A DNA stretch of 64,000 bases from DATBQN01 sp963799925. GTDB lineage: Bacteria > Acidobacteriota > Thermoanaerobaculia > Multivoradales > UBA5704. A model generated the notes under the pieces. That model did no database searches. It had not been told where the DNA came from and worked only from the letters and a program-made list of their open reading frames with translations. The stretch is taken from NCBI GenBank assembly GCA_963799925.1, contig CAWCYZ010000002.1:2289347-2353346 (forward strand), written 5' to 3'. Made by a program: the position numbers and the translations under genes. Of this stretch, positions 51,753 through 60,839 are shown piece by piece. Each line of letters opens with the position of its first letter. Within the stretch, counting starts at the first letter, position 1.

Positions 51753-51969
51753 CGACCCTGGCGCTCGGCGGCGACGAGATCGGCGCTCGGCCCGCTCGGC
51801 TCGACGCTCGGCCGGCTGCGCAAGCGCGCCACCATCTCCTCGCGGGTCGGCCGCTCGATCGACCGTTCGACTTCCCGCAGCAGGTACTCCGGGATCGACA
51901 TCCCGCCTGCGCGGCCCGCGCCTCGAGCTTCCCGTGCACCTCGTCCGGAACGTTGCGGAGATGTGCCAT
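51749..51969 (-). CDS. FitA-like ribbon-helix-helix antitoxin (frameshift near 51903)
   Basis: MAHLRNVPDEVHGKLEARAA is the N-terminal beta strand and first helix of FitA/VapB-type antitoxins. After QAG the frame breaks (a GCGGGATG run, probably a lost G). The second helix continues in another frame as MSIPEYLLREVERSIERPTR, EEMVARLRSRPSVEPSG, ending QGR. Joined, it has 73 residues, a normal size. Ribbon-helix-helix antitoxins bind operator DNA as dimers and block the partner PIN toxin. A 13-base palindrome lies 12 bases upstream. The toxin gene that should follow is truncated. Confidence 0.7.
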
Positions 51970-51981
51970 CAGTGTACCTAT

Positions 51982-51994
51982 ATGTGCAGCACAT
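51982..51994. promoter_or_regulatory. Palindrome ATGTGC-A-GCACAT, candidate antitoxin operator
   Basis: A perfect 6-1-6 inverted repeat 12 bases ahead of the antitoxin ATG, next to a TATAGG element. Toxin-antitoxin operons are usually repressed by their own antitoxin at such sites. Confidence 0.4.
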
Positions 51995-52269
51995 GTCGAA
52001 GGGATCGGGCCCCCTCAACGAGCACCTGCCCGCCGCGGGCTAGCCGTGCCGCCCCATAAGTCCAGTGACGCGAACCGCATGCCAGAGCGAAAACGACAAT
52101 TTGGCCGGCAGGTTACACGGAGAGCCGCAAGTCGAATGGAGAGAACGGGTTGTGCGAGACAAGGAGGACGCGGAATGGAGCTGAGAGGCCGTGTCGGCAG
52201 CCCCAAATTCGGGGGTAACACGAAACCGGCCCGGAAACCGCGTAGAATCAGCAGCCTGGGAAGGCGGCA

Positions 52270-52778
52270 GTCGGAATTGCCCTGATCTGTACGGAGGGAT
52301 TGCGACCGATCAGACGCGCCAGAGGTCGAGCCTTGTTGTAGGTCTGCTCGGTCCCGTCGGAATTGCCCTGATCTGTACGGAGGGATTGCGACTTGCTCGC
52401 AGCCGCCGAGAAGCCAGGCAGTGACCTTGAAACCGTCGGAATTGCCCTGATCTGTACGGAGGGATTGCGACTCTGGAAGACGCCGATCGATCTGAGTCGT
52501 GTCGCTTCTTGTCGTCGGAATTGCCCTGATCTGTACGGAGGGATTGCGACTCAAGTCAGGCGCGAGAACGACCCTCCAGTCCGAGTTGATGTCGGAATTG
52601 CCCTGATCTGTACGGAGGGATTGCGACACAAGAGCTGTCGCTGATCCAGCCCCCTTGGCTTCTTGGACGTCGGAATTGCCCTGATCTGTACGGAGGGATT
52701 GCGACTTCTCCTTCGGTTCCTGAGAGTCGGCTTTCGACCTGAAGCTCGTCGGAATTGCCCTGATCTGTACGGAGGGAT
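52270..52778 (+). CRISPR. CRISPR array, 7 repeats of 37 bp, 6 spacers
   Basis: Repeats start at 52270, 52356, 52435, 52514, 52591, 52669 and 52748. Six are identical over 37 bases, beginning GTCGGAATTGCCCTGATC and ending GGAGGGATTGCGAC. The last matches only its first 31 bases. Spacers are 49, 42, 42, 40, 41 and 42 bases long and unrelated to each other. The 3' ATTGCGAC resembles the 8-base crRNA handle of type I/III systems, and the degenerate final repeat marks the distal end. So the array is probably read on the plus strand with its leader before 52270. No cas gene lies in this window. Short open frames across the repeats (NCPDLYGG, GIALICTEG) are artefacts. Confidence 0.95.
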
Positions 52779-53377
52779 CAAGGCGTGCTGGGTTTCAAGC
52801 GCTGGAGTTTCCCCGCCCAGATTCTTCGCTCCGCTCAGAATGACAAGGGCCAATTCAGTGGCCGTAGGCTGGGGTGAGCGCAGCGAACCCCAGCATCGCG
52901 CGCTCGGGCGGCTGAATTCGCTAGCCCGTCTTGCGCAGCTGCGGGCGGTCCACCGCGTCGGGGCGTCTCTTTCTTTCCACGGTGAGCTCATCGGCCACGA
53001 ATCGCCGTGCCTGCGAGAGAACCCGGCGGCGAGCGCATCGTCGACCGCCTGGGCGGGGCGACGGGGTTGCCGCCGGGGCGTGTCGCCGGGGTTGGTGGCC
53101 GTTGTGGCGTGGAGACGCCCCGACGGCGGTGGACTCGGCAGGTTCGTGGTTAGGGACTGGGGCGTCTCTACGGGGCCGGCTCGCGGCAGTCGCATGATTT
53201 TGTCTACACCCTATGAGCGGAGCGAAGGATCCGGGGCGGAAGGCTCTTCGGAGCCAGCCGCTCTGCGAGTCGGGGAGACCCTTCCCCAGATCCCTCGCTC
53301 GCCCAGGATGACAATAGGGTGGGTTGCAGGCCCTGGCGCCTGCCCTCATAGGCCTGCAGGTTCCCGCTGGCGCGCGC
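52779..53377. other. Gene-free stretch with interspersed palindromic elements
   Basis: No convincing gene. An identical copy of the 48245 element lies at 52863-52894. TTCGCTCCGCTCAGAATGAC (about 52823-52842) and a related CCCTCGCTCGCCCAGGATGA (about 53293-53312) are short repeats of a kind common in GC-rich genomes. GGAGACGCCCC (53119) and GGGGCGTCTCTACG (53160) form an inverted pair. Confidence 0.55.
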
Positions 53378-55060
53378 CTACATCTTGCTGTAGTTCGGGC
53401 CGCCGCCGCCCTCGGGCGGCACCCAGGTGATGATGGCGTAGGGGTCCATGATGTCGCAGGTCTTGCAGTGGACGCAGTTGCTGGCGTTCACCTGCAGGCG
53501 CTCGCCGGTGGGGGAGGCGGCGTCGGGGACCATCTCGTAGACCGCCGCCGGGCAGAAGCGCTGGCAGGGGTTCTTGTACTCGACCGCGCACTGGTAGATG
53601 CAGATGTCGGTGTCGGCGACGTGCAGGTGGACCGGCTGGTCCTCCTCGTGCGCCGTGCCGGAGTTGTAGACGTCGGCGAGGCGGTCGAAGGTGAGCCGGT
53701 TGTCGTAGGCGACCGGCGCCGGGATCTCGAGCTTCCTCCCCGCGTCGGTGTTGAGCGCGATCATCCGCTCGTGGCCGGGGGCGGTCGAGAGGCGGTCGAA
53801 GATCCCCCAGCCGCGGCCGCCGGAGACCAGGCCGAGGCCGGCCTGCAGCATGCCGGCGGCGAGGCCGTGGTCGAAGGCCTGGTGGAAGTTGCGCACCGCC
53901 CAGAGCTCCTCCTTGATCCAGCTCTCCTCGACCTTCGCCGGATAGGCGGCCAGCCGCTCGGCGGTGACGCCGCCGGCCTTCAGCCCCTCGAAGATGGTCT
54001 CCGCGGCGAGCATCCCGGACTTCATCGCCAGGTGGATGCCCTTCAGGCGCTGGCTGTTGAGCATCCCCGCCGAGTCGCCGATCAGCAGGAAGCCGTCGCC
54101 GTGGAGCCGCGGCATCGACCACCAGCCGCCCTCGGGGATCGCCTTGGCGCCGTAGAAGGCCATCGTGCCGCCCTCGAGGCGGGCGGCGATCCGCGGATGC
54201 GTCTTCAAGCGCTGGAACTCGAGGTGGGGGTCGAAGAGCGGGTTTCGGTAGTCGAGCCCGGCGACCAACCCGACCACGAGCTGGTCGCCGCCCATCCCGT
54301 AGAGGAAGCCGCCGCCGAAGTTCTCGAAGCCGAGCGGCCAGGCGAGGGTGTGGGTCACCGAGCCGGGCTCGACGCGGCCGGGCGGCAGGTCCCAGATCTC
54401 CTTGATGCCGATCGAGTAGACCTGCGGGTTGCTGCCGCCGTAGAGGTCGAAGCGCGCCGCGAGCTCCTTGGTGATCGTGCCGCGCGGGCCTTCCCCGAGG
54501 ACGACCACCTGGCTCCGCACGTCGACGCCGGGCTCGTAGTTGGCCTTCCTGCGGCCGTCCCTGCCGATGCCGCGGTCGGCGGTGCGGACGCCGACCACCC
54601 GGCTCCCCTCGACCAGCGCCTCGGCGGCGGGGAACTCGAAGAAGACGTCGACCCCCAAGGCCTCGAGCTTGGGGAGCATCCAGCGCAGCAGCTTGCCCAG
54701 CGAGGCGACGTAGTTGCCCTCGTTCTCGAGCGGCGGCGGGATGGGCAGCGAGAGCGACCGCTTGGCGGTGAGGAAGAGCAGCTCCTCCTCCTCGACCTTG
54801 CCCTCGAACGGCGCCTGGCGCCAGTCGTCGGGGAAGAGCTCCTTGAAGGCGCGCGGGTCGACGACGGCGCCCGAGAGGGCGTGGCTCGCGATCTCCTTGC
54901 CCTTTTCGAGGACGGCGATCGAGACCTCGATCTTGCCGGCGGCGGCGGCGTTGTGCTCGCGGACGAGCCGCGCCAGGTGATACGCCCCGGCCAGGCTGGC
55001 CGGCCCGGCGCCCACGAACAGGACGTCGATGTCGAGAGTCTCGCGCTGCTCGTCGCTCAT
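53378..55060 (-). CDS. Electron-transfer flavoprotein:quinone oxidoreductase
   Basis: 560 residues. The FAD-binding motif is VLFVGAGPASLAGAYHL near the N-terminus. The body has GLVAGLDYRNPLFDPHLEFQ, GWWSMPRLHGDGFLLIGDSA, AGMLNSQRLKGIHLAMKSG. A C-terminal 4Fe-4S module has cysteines in CQRFCPAAVYEMV and NASNCVHCKTCDIMDPYAII. The enzyme passes electrons from acyl-CoA dehydrogenases via ETF to the quinone pool at the membrane. Length and motifs fit the family. The ETF subunits are not in the window. It is divergent from the shikimate-pathway gene across 150 bases. Confidence 0.95.
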   Translation of the reverse strand: MSDEQRETLDIDVLFVGAGPASLAGAYHLARLVREHNAAAAGKIEVSIAVLEKGKEIASHALSGAVVDPRAFKELFPDDWRQAPFEGKVEEEELLFLTAKRSLSLPIPPPLENEGNYVASLGKLLRWMLPKLEALGVDVFFEFPAAEALVEGSRVVGVRTADRGIGRDGRRKANYEPGVDVRSQVVVLGEGPRGTITKELAARFDLYGGSNPQVYSIGIKEIWDLPPGRVEPGSVTHTLAWPLGFENFGGGFLYGMGGDQLVVGLVAGLDYRNPLFDPHLEFQRLKTHPRIAARLEGGTMAFYGAKAIPEGGWWSMPRLHGDGFLLIGDSAGMLNSQRLKGIHLAMKSGMLAAETIFEGLKAGGVTAERLAAYPAKVEESWIKEELWAVRNFHQAFDHGLAAGMLQAGLGLVSGGRGWGIFDRLSTAPGHERMIALNTDAGRKLEIPAPVAYDNRLTFDRLADVYNSGTAHEEDQPVHLHVADTDICIYQCAVEYKNPCQRFCPAAVYEMVPDAASPTGERLQVNASNCVHCKTCDIMDPYAIITWVPPEGGGGPNYSKM

Positions 55061-55212
55061 GCCTACCCGCTCCTATTGGGAAACCCGGCCGAAGACCGCG
55101 GGGATGCTAGCACGACGGACGATGCGGTTTGGGCCGTCCGGCGGGCGGTCGGGGAGCGGCGGATATACTCCGGCGGGCGCTGAAAGACGCGCCACGAGGC
55201 CGACGCCCTCCC

Positions 55213-56796
55213 ATGACCGATCCCGCCCCAACGGCCCGCGCGACCCTCGTCGCAACGCTCGTCGCGACGCTCACCGCCGCGCCGTCCGCGCCGTCCATGG
55301 CGTCCGAGATGGAGGCGGCCGAGCTCGCCGCCGCCACCTGGCTCGAGGTGCGGGCCGATCTCGCCCCGGACCTCGACGCGGCCGAGCTCCGCCGGCGCTT
55401 TCCGGGCAAGCCCCTCCTCTTCACCCTGCGCAGCCGCGCCGAGGGGGGCGCCTTCGAGGGCACGGCCGAGCGCCGGCGGCGCCGCATCCTCGACGCCGCG
55501 CCGGGCTTCGACCTGATCGACCTCGAGGCCGAGCGCGACCTCGCCCCGGAGATCCTCGCCGCCGTCGCGCCGGAGCGGCGGGTCGTCTCCTGGCATGGTC
55601 CGGCGACGGACGCCGGCGGCCTCGCCGCCCGCTTCGCCCGCATGGCCGCCGTCCCCGCCCGGCTCTACAAGCTGGTGCCGGCGGCGGCGCAGGCCGGCGA
55701 CGAGCTGGCGCCGCTCCTCTTCCTCCACTCGCTGCGGCGCGGCGACGTCGCCGCCTTCGCCTCCGGAGCCGCCGGCGCCTGGACGCGCCTCGTCGCCCCG
55801 CGGCTCGGCGCGCCGGTCGTCTATGGCGCCGTCGGCAAGACCGCCGGCGCGCCGGGGCAGATCCCGCTGGCGCGGCTGGTCGAGGACTACGGCCTGCCGG
55901 AGCTGCTCCCCGTCGCGGCGCTCTACGGGATCGTCGGCAACCCGGTCGCCCACTCGCTCTCGCCCCGCCTCCACAACGGCGCCTACCGCGCCCTCGGCCT
56001 GCCGGCGCTCTACCTGCCGTTCCACGCCGCGGCGTTCGGCGAGTTCTGGCTCGAGGTGGTCGAGAGCGGCGTCCTGGAGACCCTGGGGATGCCGCTGCGC
56101 GGCCTCTCGGTGACCTCGCCGTTCAAGGGGGCGGCGCTCGCCGTCGCCGGGGCCGAGAGCCCGCGCGCCGGCCGCATCGGCGCCGCCAACACGCTGGTCT
56201 GCCAGGACGGCGTCTGGGAGGCCGAGTCGACCGATCCCGAGGGCGTCGTGCTGCCGCTCCGCGCCCGCGGCATCGATCCGGCCGGCCGGCGCTCGGCGGT
56301 CGTCGGCGCCGGCGGCGCCGGGCGCTCGGCCGCCCTGGGGCTCGCCCAGGCGGGGTCGGCGGTGACGATCGTCAACCGCGGCGCCGAGCGGGGCGAGCGC
56401 GCCGCGGCCGACCTCCATCTCCCCTTCCTGCCGCTCGACCGCTTCGACCCCGCGGCCTTCGATATCCTGGTCAATGCGACCTCGTTGGGACGCGCGCCGG
56501 CGGACCCGCTCCCCTTCGCCGTCGACGCCCTGCGGCGGGGGGTGACCGTCGTCGACCTGGTGTACGATGCCGACCGGGCCGAGCCGACCCGCCTGCTCGC
56601 CGCGGCCGCGGCGCGGGGGGCGGAGATCGTGGGGGGAAGGGAGGTCCTGCTGTCGCAGGCGCTCGGGCAGTTCCGCATGATGACCGGCCGCGAGATGCCG
56701 GCCGAGCTGGCCCACCGGCTGCTCGGGATCCCGCCGGGGCCGCACCGGCCCCAACCCACAGAGGACAGCGCGGCGGAGCCATGGATCTCGCGGTGA
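55213..56796 (+). CDS. aroDE: Bifunctional 3-dehydroquinate dehydratase / shikimate dehydrogenase (AroD-AroE)
   Basis: 527 residues from the ATG at 55213. The N-terminal half is a type I dehydroquinase: LEVRADLAPDLDAAELRRRF, the His in VVSWHGPA and the Schiff-base Lys in ARLYKLVPAAAQAGD. The C-terminal half is AroE: YGIVGNPVAHSLSPRLHNGA, catalytic Lys in LSVTSPFKGAALAVAG, IGAANTLV, and the NADP motif AVVGAGGAGRSAALGLAQ. The usual N-T-D shikimate motif reads S-T-D here, keeping the catalytic Asp. Two consecutive steps of chorismate synthesis are thus in one chain, as in plants and some bacteria. Its end overlaps egtD by 16 bases. Confidence 0.92.
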   Translation: MTDPAPTARATLVATLVATLTAAPSAPSMASEMEAAELAAATWLEVRADLAPDLDAAELRRRFPGKPLLFTLRSRAEGGAFEGTAERRRRRILDAAPGFDLIDLEAERDLAPEILAAVAPERRVVSWHGPATDAGGLAARFARMAAVPARLYKLVPAAAQAGDELAPLLFLHSLRRGDVAAFASGAAGAWTRLVAPRLGAPVVYGAVGKTAGAPGQIPLARLVEDYGLPELLPVAALYGIVGNPVAHSLSPRLHNGAYRALGLPALYLPFHAAAFGEFWLEVVESGVLETLGMPLRGLSVTSPFKGAALAVAGAESPRAGRIGAANTLVCQDGVWEAESTDPEGVVLPLRARGIDPAGRRSAVVGAGGAGRSAALGLAQAGSAVTIVNRGAERGERAAADLHLPFLPLDRFDPAAFDILVNATSLGRAPADPLPFAVDALRRGVTVVDLVYDADRAEPTRLLAAAAARGAEIVGGREVLLSQALGQFRMMTGREMPAELAHRLLGIPPGPHRPQPTEDSAAEPWISR

Positions 56797-57887
56797 AGCC
56801 GCCGGTCCGGCGTCCGGAGGATCTGCCGGAGGGTCTGCCAGCGGGGCTGCCGGAAAGTCTGATCGCTCCGGAGCCGCCGCGGTTCGCCCTCCGCCGGCTC
56901 GCCGGGTCGACGGGAGGGAGCTTCGCGGAGGACGTCCGCCGGGGGCTCACCGCCGATCCGAAGTTCCTCCTCGCCAAGTACTTCTACGACGAGCTCGGCT
57001 CGCGCCTGTTCGAGGCGATCACCGCTCTGCCGGAGTACTACGTCACCCGCGCCGAAACCGAGATCCTCGCCGCCCACGCCGCCGAGATGGCGGCGGCGGT
57101 CGCCGGTCCGCTGCGGCTGGTCGAGCTGGGGAGCGGCGACGCGCGGAAGACCCGGCTGCTGATCGGCGCCCTCCTGGCGCGGCAGGAGACGCTCGAGTAC
57201 CTGCCGATCGACGTCTCGGAGTCGGCGCTGGAACGCAGCGGCGAGGAGCTCGCCGCCGAGCATCCGGGGCTCCGCGTGACCGGCTACGTCGCCGACTACC
57301 GGGATGCCCTGGCGGCCCTCGCGGCCCCCGCGACAGCGCTTGGCGGAGCGCCGGAGGCCGAGCCGGCGCGCCGGGCGCGGACGCTCATCCTCTTTCTCGG
57401 CTCGACCTTGGGCAACCTCAACCCCGACGACCAGCTGGCGCTCTTCCGCGAGGTGCGCGCCGTGCTCGCGCCGGGCGACGGCTTCCTGCTCGGCACCGAC
57501 CTCCGCAAGCCGCTCGCCGAGCTGATCCCGGCCTACGACGATGCGTTGGGGGTCACCGCCGCCTTCGACCTCAACCTGCTGCTCCGCATCAACCGCGAGC
57601 TGGGCGGCGATTTCGACCTCGCCGCCTTCCGCCACCTGGCGCGCTACGACGAGCGGGACCACCGGATCGAGATGCACCTCGAGAGCCGCATCCCCCAGCG
57701 GGTGCGGATCGCGGCGCTCGACCTCGAGATCGAGCTGGCCGCCGGCGAGACCATCTGGACCGAGAGCTCCTACAAGTTCTCGCTCGAGCAGGTGGCGCAC
57801 CTCGGGAGCGAATCCGGCTTCCATCTGGCGCGAACCTGGACCGACGCCGGCCGCCGCTTCGGCTCGCACCTCCTGCTCGCCATCTGA
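56781..57887 (+). CDS. egtD: L-histidine N-alpha-methyltransferase (EgtD)
   Basis: 368 residues from the ATG at 56781. After a Pro-rich N-terminus come FAEDVRRGLTADPKFLLAKY, FYDELGSRLFEAITALPEYY, the SAM motif LVELGSGDARKTRLLIGALL, FLGSTLGNLNPDDQLALFRE, and the C-terminal ETIWTESSYKFS, typical of EgtD. It trimethylates histidine to hercynine, the first step of ergothioneine synthesis. egtB, which usually accompanies it, is not in the window. It overlaps aroDE and is followed by tRNA-His. Confidence 0.92.
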   Translation: MDLAVKPPVRRPEDLPEGLPAGLPESLIAPEPPRFALRRLAGSTGGSFAEDVRRGLTADPKFLLAKYFYDELGSRLFEAITALPEYYVTRAETEILAAHAAEMAAAVAGPLRLVELGSGDARKTRLLIGALLARQETLEYLPIDVSESALERSGEELAAEHPGLRVTGYVADYRDALAALAAPATALGGAPEAEPARRARTLILFLGSTLGNLNPDDQLALFREVRAVLAPGDGFLLGTDLRKPLAELIPAYDDALGVTAAFDLNLLLRINRELGGDFDLAAFRHLARYDERDHRIEMHLESRIPQRVRIAALDLEIELAAGETIWTESSYKFSLEQVAHLGSESGFHLARTWTDAGRRFGSHLLLAI

Positions 57888-57928
57888 CGCCGACGCCTCG
57901 GCGCCCGGCTTAGACCGGATACGCCGTT

Positions 57929-57957
57929 TTGACACGCCCGCCGGGGAGCGGTACCAT
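57929..57957 (+). promoter_or_regulatory. Promoter of tRNA-His
   Basis: TTGACA at 57929-57934, a 17-base spacer and TACCAT at 57952-57957, ending 41 bases before the tRNA. The -35 is a perfect match. Confidence 0.65.
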
Positions 57958-57998
57958 TCGCGGCTCACGGCCCGAGCCCCCCCGCTCGCGTCTCATAC

Positions 57999-58073
57999 GC
58001 CGATGTAGCTCAGTGGTAGAGCGCCTGACTGTGGATCAGGAGGTCTCGGGTTCGACCCCCGACATCGGTGCCA
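57999..58073 (+). tRNA. tRNA-His (anticodon GTG)
   Basis: A full cloverleaf: acceptor GCCGATG/CATCGGT, D arm GCTC-AGTGGTA-GAGC, anticodon arm CCTGA-CTGTGGA-TCAGG with anticodon GTG, T arm TCGGG-TTCGACC-CCCGA, and an encoded CCA. The usual bacterial tRNA-His has G-1 paired with C73. Here position -1 is C (57998) and 73 is G, so the pair is inverted, and 1:72 is G:T. The integrase gene downstream suggests this tRNA is the attachment site of the island. Confidence 0.95.
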
Positions 58074-58102
58074 GAAATCCCCTAAGAATCAACAGTTTGT
58101 GA

Positions 58103-58184
58103 GTTCGGGCGCAGGGGAGCCCTGCGCCGAACTAGCGCCGATTTACCCCCAATTTAGCCCCCTTCGCGTACAAGTTGCGTACAA
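58103..58184. repeat. Strong hairpin and direct repeats next to the integrase
   Basis: A stem from GTTCGGGCGCAGGG to CCCTGCGCCGAAC with a GAG loop lies at 58103-58132. Two direct copies of GCGTACAA lie at 58166-58173 and 58177-58184. They may be integrase or excisionase arm sites or the transcript end of the tRNA. Confidence 0.45.
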
Positions 58185-58249
58185 CCCCCGCGCCTCGGCA
58201 ATAAGGTGCATCCAATTCCTTTTCAACGATTTGGGAGGTTGGCCTAGCT

Positions 58250-59578
58250 ATGGCTGAAAACCGTAGAACGGTGGTCCCACGAATTACTTTGGAGGTCGTC
58301 CGCCAGGCCTTCGCCGATCCGGCCTCGGGGAACCCCTACTACGTCCGGGAGGACGGCGGGCGCGACAGCATCCGCGGCTGCTGCCTGCGGGTGCAGCGCC
58401 GCTCGGTGCAGTTCGGCACCCGGACCGACCGCGGCACCTACTGGCATCGGGTCGTCGAGGCCCGACCGGACATGTCCCTTGAGGAGGTCGAGGAGGCGCG
58501 GCTCGCGGTTCGGCGACTGATCCGCCAAGTCGAAGACGAGGAGGAGCTCCCGGAGCTGCGGCGCGGCCGGACCATGACGCTCCGGGAGCTTTCGGAGAGC
58601 TACCTCAAGGACTACCAGGAGACCCGCGCCGCCCGCCGGTCCGAGCGGACGATCGACGCCTACCGGTCTCTCTGGAAGACCCACCTGCTGCCCCTCGCCG
58701 GCGACCTGCGACTCCGGGAGATCACGAGCGGCGTCGTTCAGGGCCTCAAGACCGAGATCGCTGCTCGGGCGCGGACTCAAGGCGGGCGAGCCAAGGGCGA
58801 CGGGATCTATGCAGCGAACCGGTCCCTACAGCAGCTCGATGCGGCCCTCCGCTTTGCGTTGGCCCGAGAGTGGATCCTACGCAACCCCGCCACCCGAGGG
58901 GTCGTGGCACGCTTTGAGGAGGCTCGCGCCGAGGAGTTCCTCGACGACGCCGCGTACGCCGCGATCGGCAAGGCGATCCGCAAGCTCGAGGCGTGCGCTT
59001 CGAGGTCCCGCATCCGCTACCTCGCCGCGCTGCGCCTCGCGATCTACACCGGCGCTCGTCACCGGGAGGAGATCCTCTGGCCCGAGCTCTCCTGGTGCCG
59101 GGACCTGGACGGCACCGTGCCGCGGATCGGGATCTCGCGCGCCAAGGGAGACCGCGGCGCCCGCCAGGGGCGTTGGATCTACCTGGGGCCGCACGGCGCC
59201 CGGCTGATCCGCGAGATGGACCGTCCGGTGGGGTCCGAGCACCTTGTGGTACCCGGCCAGCGGATCGGCTCTCCCCTCCATACGCTGATCCCTCTCTGGA
59301 GGGAGGTGCTGGAGAGCGCCGGTCTCCCCCGTATGACGGTCAAGGCCCTGCGGCACTCTCACCGGACTCACGCGGTCATCGCTGGTCTGCCCGAGGAGCA
59401 CGAACGACAGCTCCTGGGTCATCGGGGCGCCGCCGTCACCGACACCGTCTACCTCCATCGCCACGGCCCGGCTCTAGCCTCGGCCGCCGCAAAGATCGAG
59501 GGCCATCTCCGGCAGCTAATGGGTGACGAATTCGCGGTGCAGACCGCTCCGGCGCAGGTCAACCAGGCGAAGGGGTAG
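58250..59578 (+). CDS. Tyrosine recombinase / phage-type integrase
   Basis: 442 residues; GGGAGG precedes the ATG. A DUF4102-like or AlpA-adjacent N-terminus is not seen. There is an SAM-like core-binding domain (LSESYLKDYQETRAARRSER, TIDAYRSLWKTHLLPLAGD) and the catalytic domain with Arg in YTGARHREEILW, Lys in ISRAKGDRG, HxxR in ALRHSHRTHA, His in LLGHRGAAVTD and the Tyr in TVYLHRHG. All catalytic residues are present, so it is likely active. It catalyses site-specific insertion and excision at the adjacent tRNA-His. Codon use is close to the host's, unlike the genes that follow. Confidence 0.93.
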   Translation: MAENRRTVVPRITLEVVRQAFADPASGNPYYVREDGGRDSIRGCCLRVQRRSVQFGTRTDRGTYWHRVVEARPDMSLEEVEEARLAVRRLIRQVEDEEELPELRRGRTMTLRELSESYLKDYQETRAARRSERTIDAYRSLWKTHLLPLAGDLRLREITSGVVQGLKTEIAARARTQGGRAKGDGIYAANRSLQQLDAALRFALAREWILRNPATRGVVARFEEARAEEFLDDAAYAAIGKAIRKLEACASRSRIRYLAALRLAIYTGARHREEILWPELSWCRDLDGTVPRIGISRAKGDRGARQGRWIYLGPHGARLIREMDRPVGSEHLVVPGQRIGSPLHTLIPLWREVLESAGLPRMTVKALRHSHRTHAVIAGLPEEHERQLLGHRGAAVTDTVYLHRHGPALASAAAKIEGHLRQLMGDEFAVQTAPAQVNQAKG

Positions 59579-60839
59579 CGTGAGCAAGGGCCAAGTCTGC
59601 GGTGACCCCGCGAGTCGGGTTGTGCAGGATAATCTCGTCAGGACCAGGCATAGGAGGCGGGGCAGGTTGGCGAGCGCGGGCGGATGGGTTGGGGAGGCGG
59701 AGAGACGCCTCAAGGCCCGCTACATCTCAATCCTTGAGGAGATCCGCGTTCGTCTACCCGGATCTCCCTGCGCGGGTTCCTGGCGGCGGCAGGCGCTGCT
59801 CATCGCAGGAGGCCTGCCCTACCCTCCTCATAGCTCATCTGCTGCCCCCCTCCTCAACCTCCCTTTCAGGCGAAGAAGCGGCGCGTCCGGAGATCCTCCG
59901 ACTCGAGCCGGGGACCTCGCCCTGTATGGTCCGCGGCAAGCCTCAATGGATGCTCGACGAAGCCGCCCAGATCCGAAAGGCTCTCGTGAGTTTAGGCCAG
60001 CGCACTGAAAGAGCGATATGCACACTCAGACAACTCACTTTGGTATCTCTTTTGCTAGCTTAATCTCGGAGAAGGGAAACCTTGCCAGGCTGATCCTCTC
60101 GATCCATAATCGACTAAGATCGGTGCCACCACAGAGCTCAACCACGTGAGTGCCACCCAGCACAGCTCATGAGGTAGGAGCGATTCAGCATTAGGGGTGC
60201 GGCGCTTTTCCTCGCGAGGGGGGGTATTGCGATGCGGCAGCTCCGACCGCCTGCGCTACTGCATGAACGGCTTGGCGCTCAAGCTCGCAACGGGATGACG
60301 AAAATTGCCACTGTTTAAGGCACAAAATGTCACTCCTGGACCCGCTGTGCCCTCCGCCTAAGGTACATGGCTGAAGCGGGGGACAGGAGGGCGCGTCGCA
60401 GTCGGGCGGGCTGCCAAGATGGTTCTTACACACAGTATGCGTCCGAATTGTTCAAAATCGGTAACGGATCCAGCCACGAAGAGCCATCTCGGGGCATCTA
60501 TTCCCTCTTCAACGAATTCTCCCGACTCAATCGTCTCAGGACGGCATGTCACGCTCAGGGATTTCTGAGCACCTGATAGTCTGAGAGGTGCCGTAACTTA
60601 GCCTTATGTTCGTATTTTTTAATACACGGAAACATCGTGGTACCAGATTTGCTTAATCTTGCCCGACGCGATGCCACTAGCCGCCTCGTCGACGGATTGT
60701 TGGCTCAAGGGCGAACGTGGATCAAGGGGCCGCCAAGCCCACCTCGAACCGTGCTGCAATCCGCCCCCTCGTGGCTTTGGCCCCGAGAGGGCGGCTTATT
60801 GACATCTCGCGGATGATCCGCGTAGGAGGGGGTTAGCAG
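59579..60839. other. 1.26 kb without a supported gene
   Basis: Several open frames of 60-160 codons occur but none has a ribosome site with a plausible protein. A frame ending at 60063 contains LDEAAQIRKALVSLGQRTER, which could be a decayed gene end. GC falls along this stretch. GTATTTTTTAATAC near 60632 is a small AT-rich palindrome. Confidence 0.4.

Noticed and set aside
52191..52780. Small frames reading GIALICTEG or NCPDLYGG repeatedly
   Set aside because: These are translations of the CRISPR repeat, not a repeat protein.
59602..60063. A 153-codon frame after the integrase
   Set aside because: Composition is erratic, there is no ribosome site, and only its last ~40 residues look protein-like; it may be a decayed gene end.
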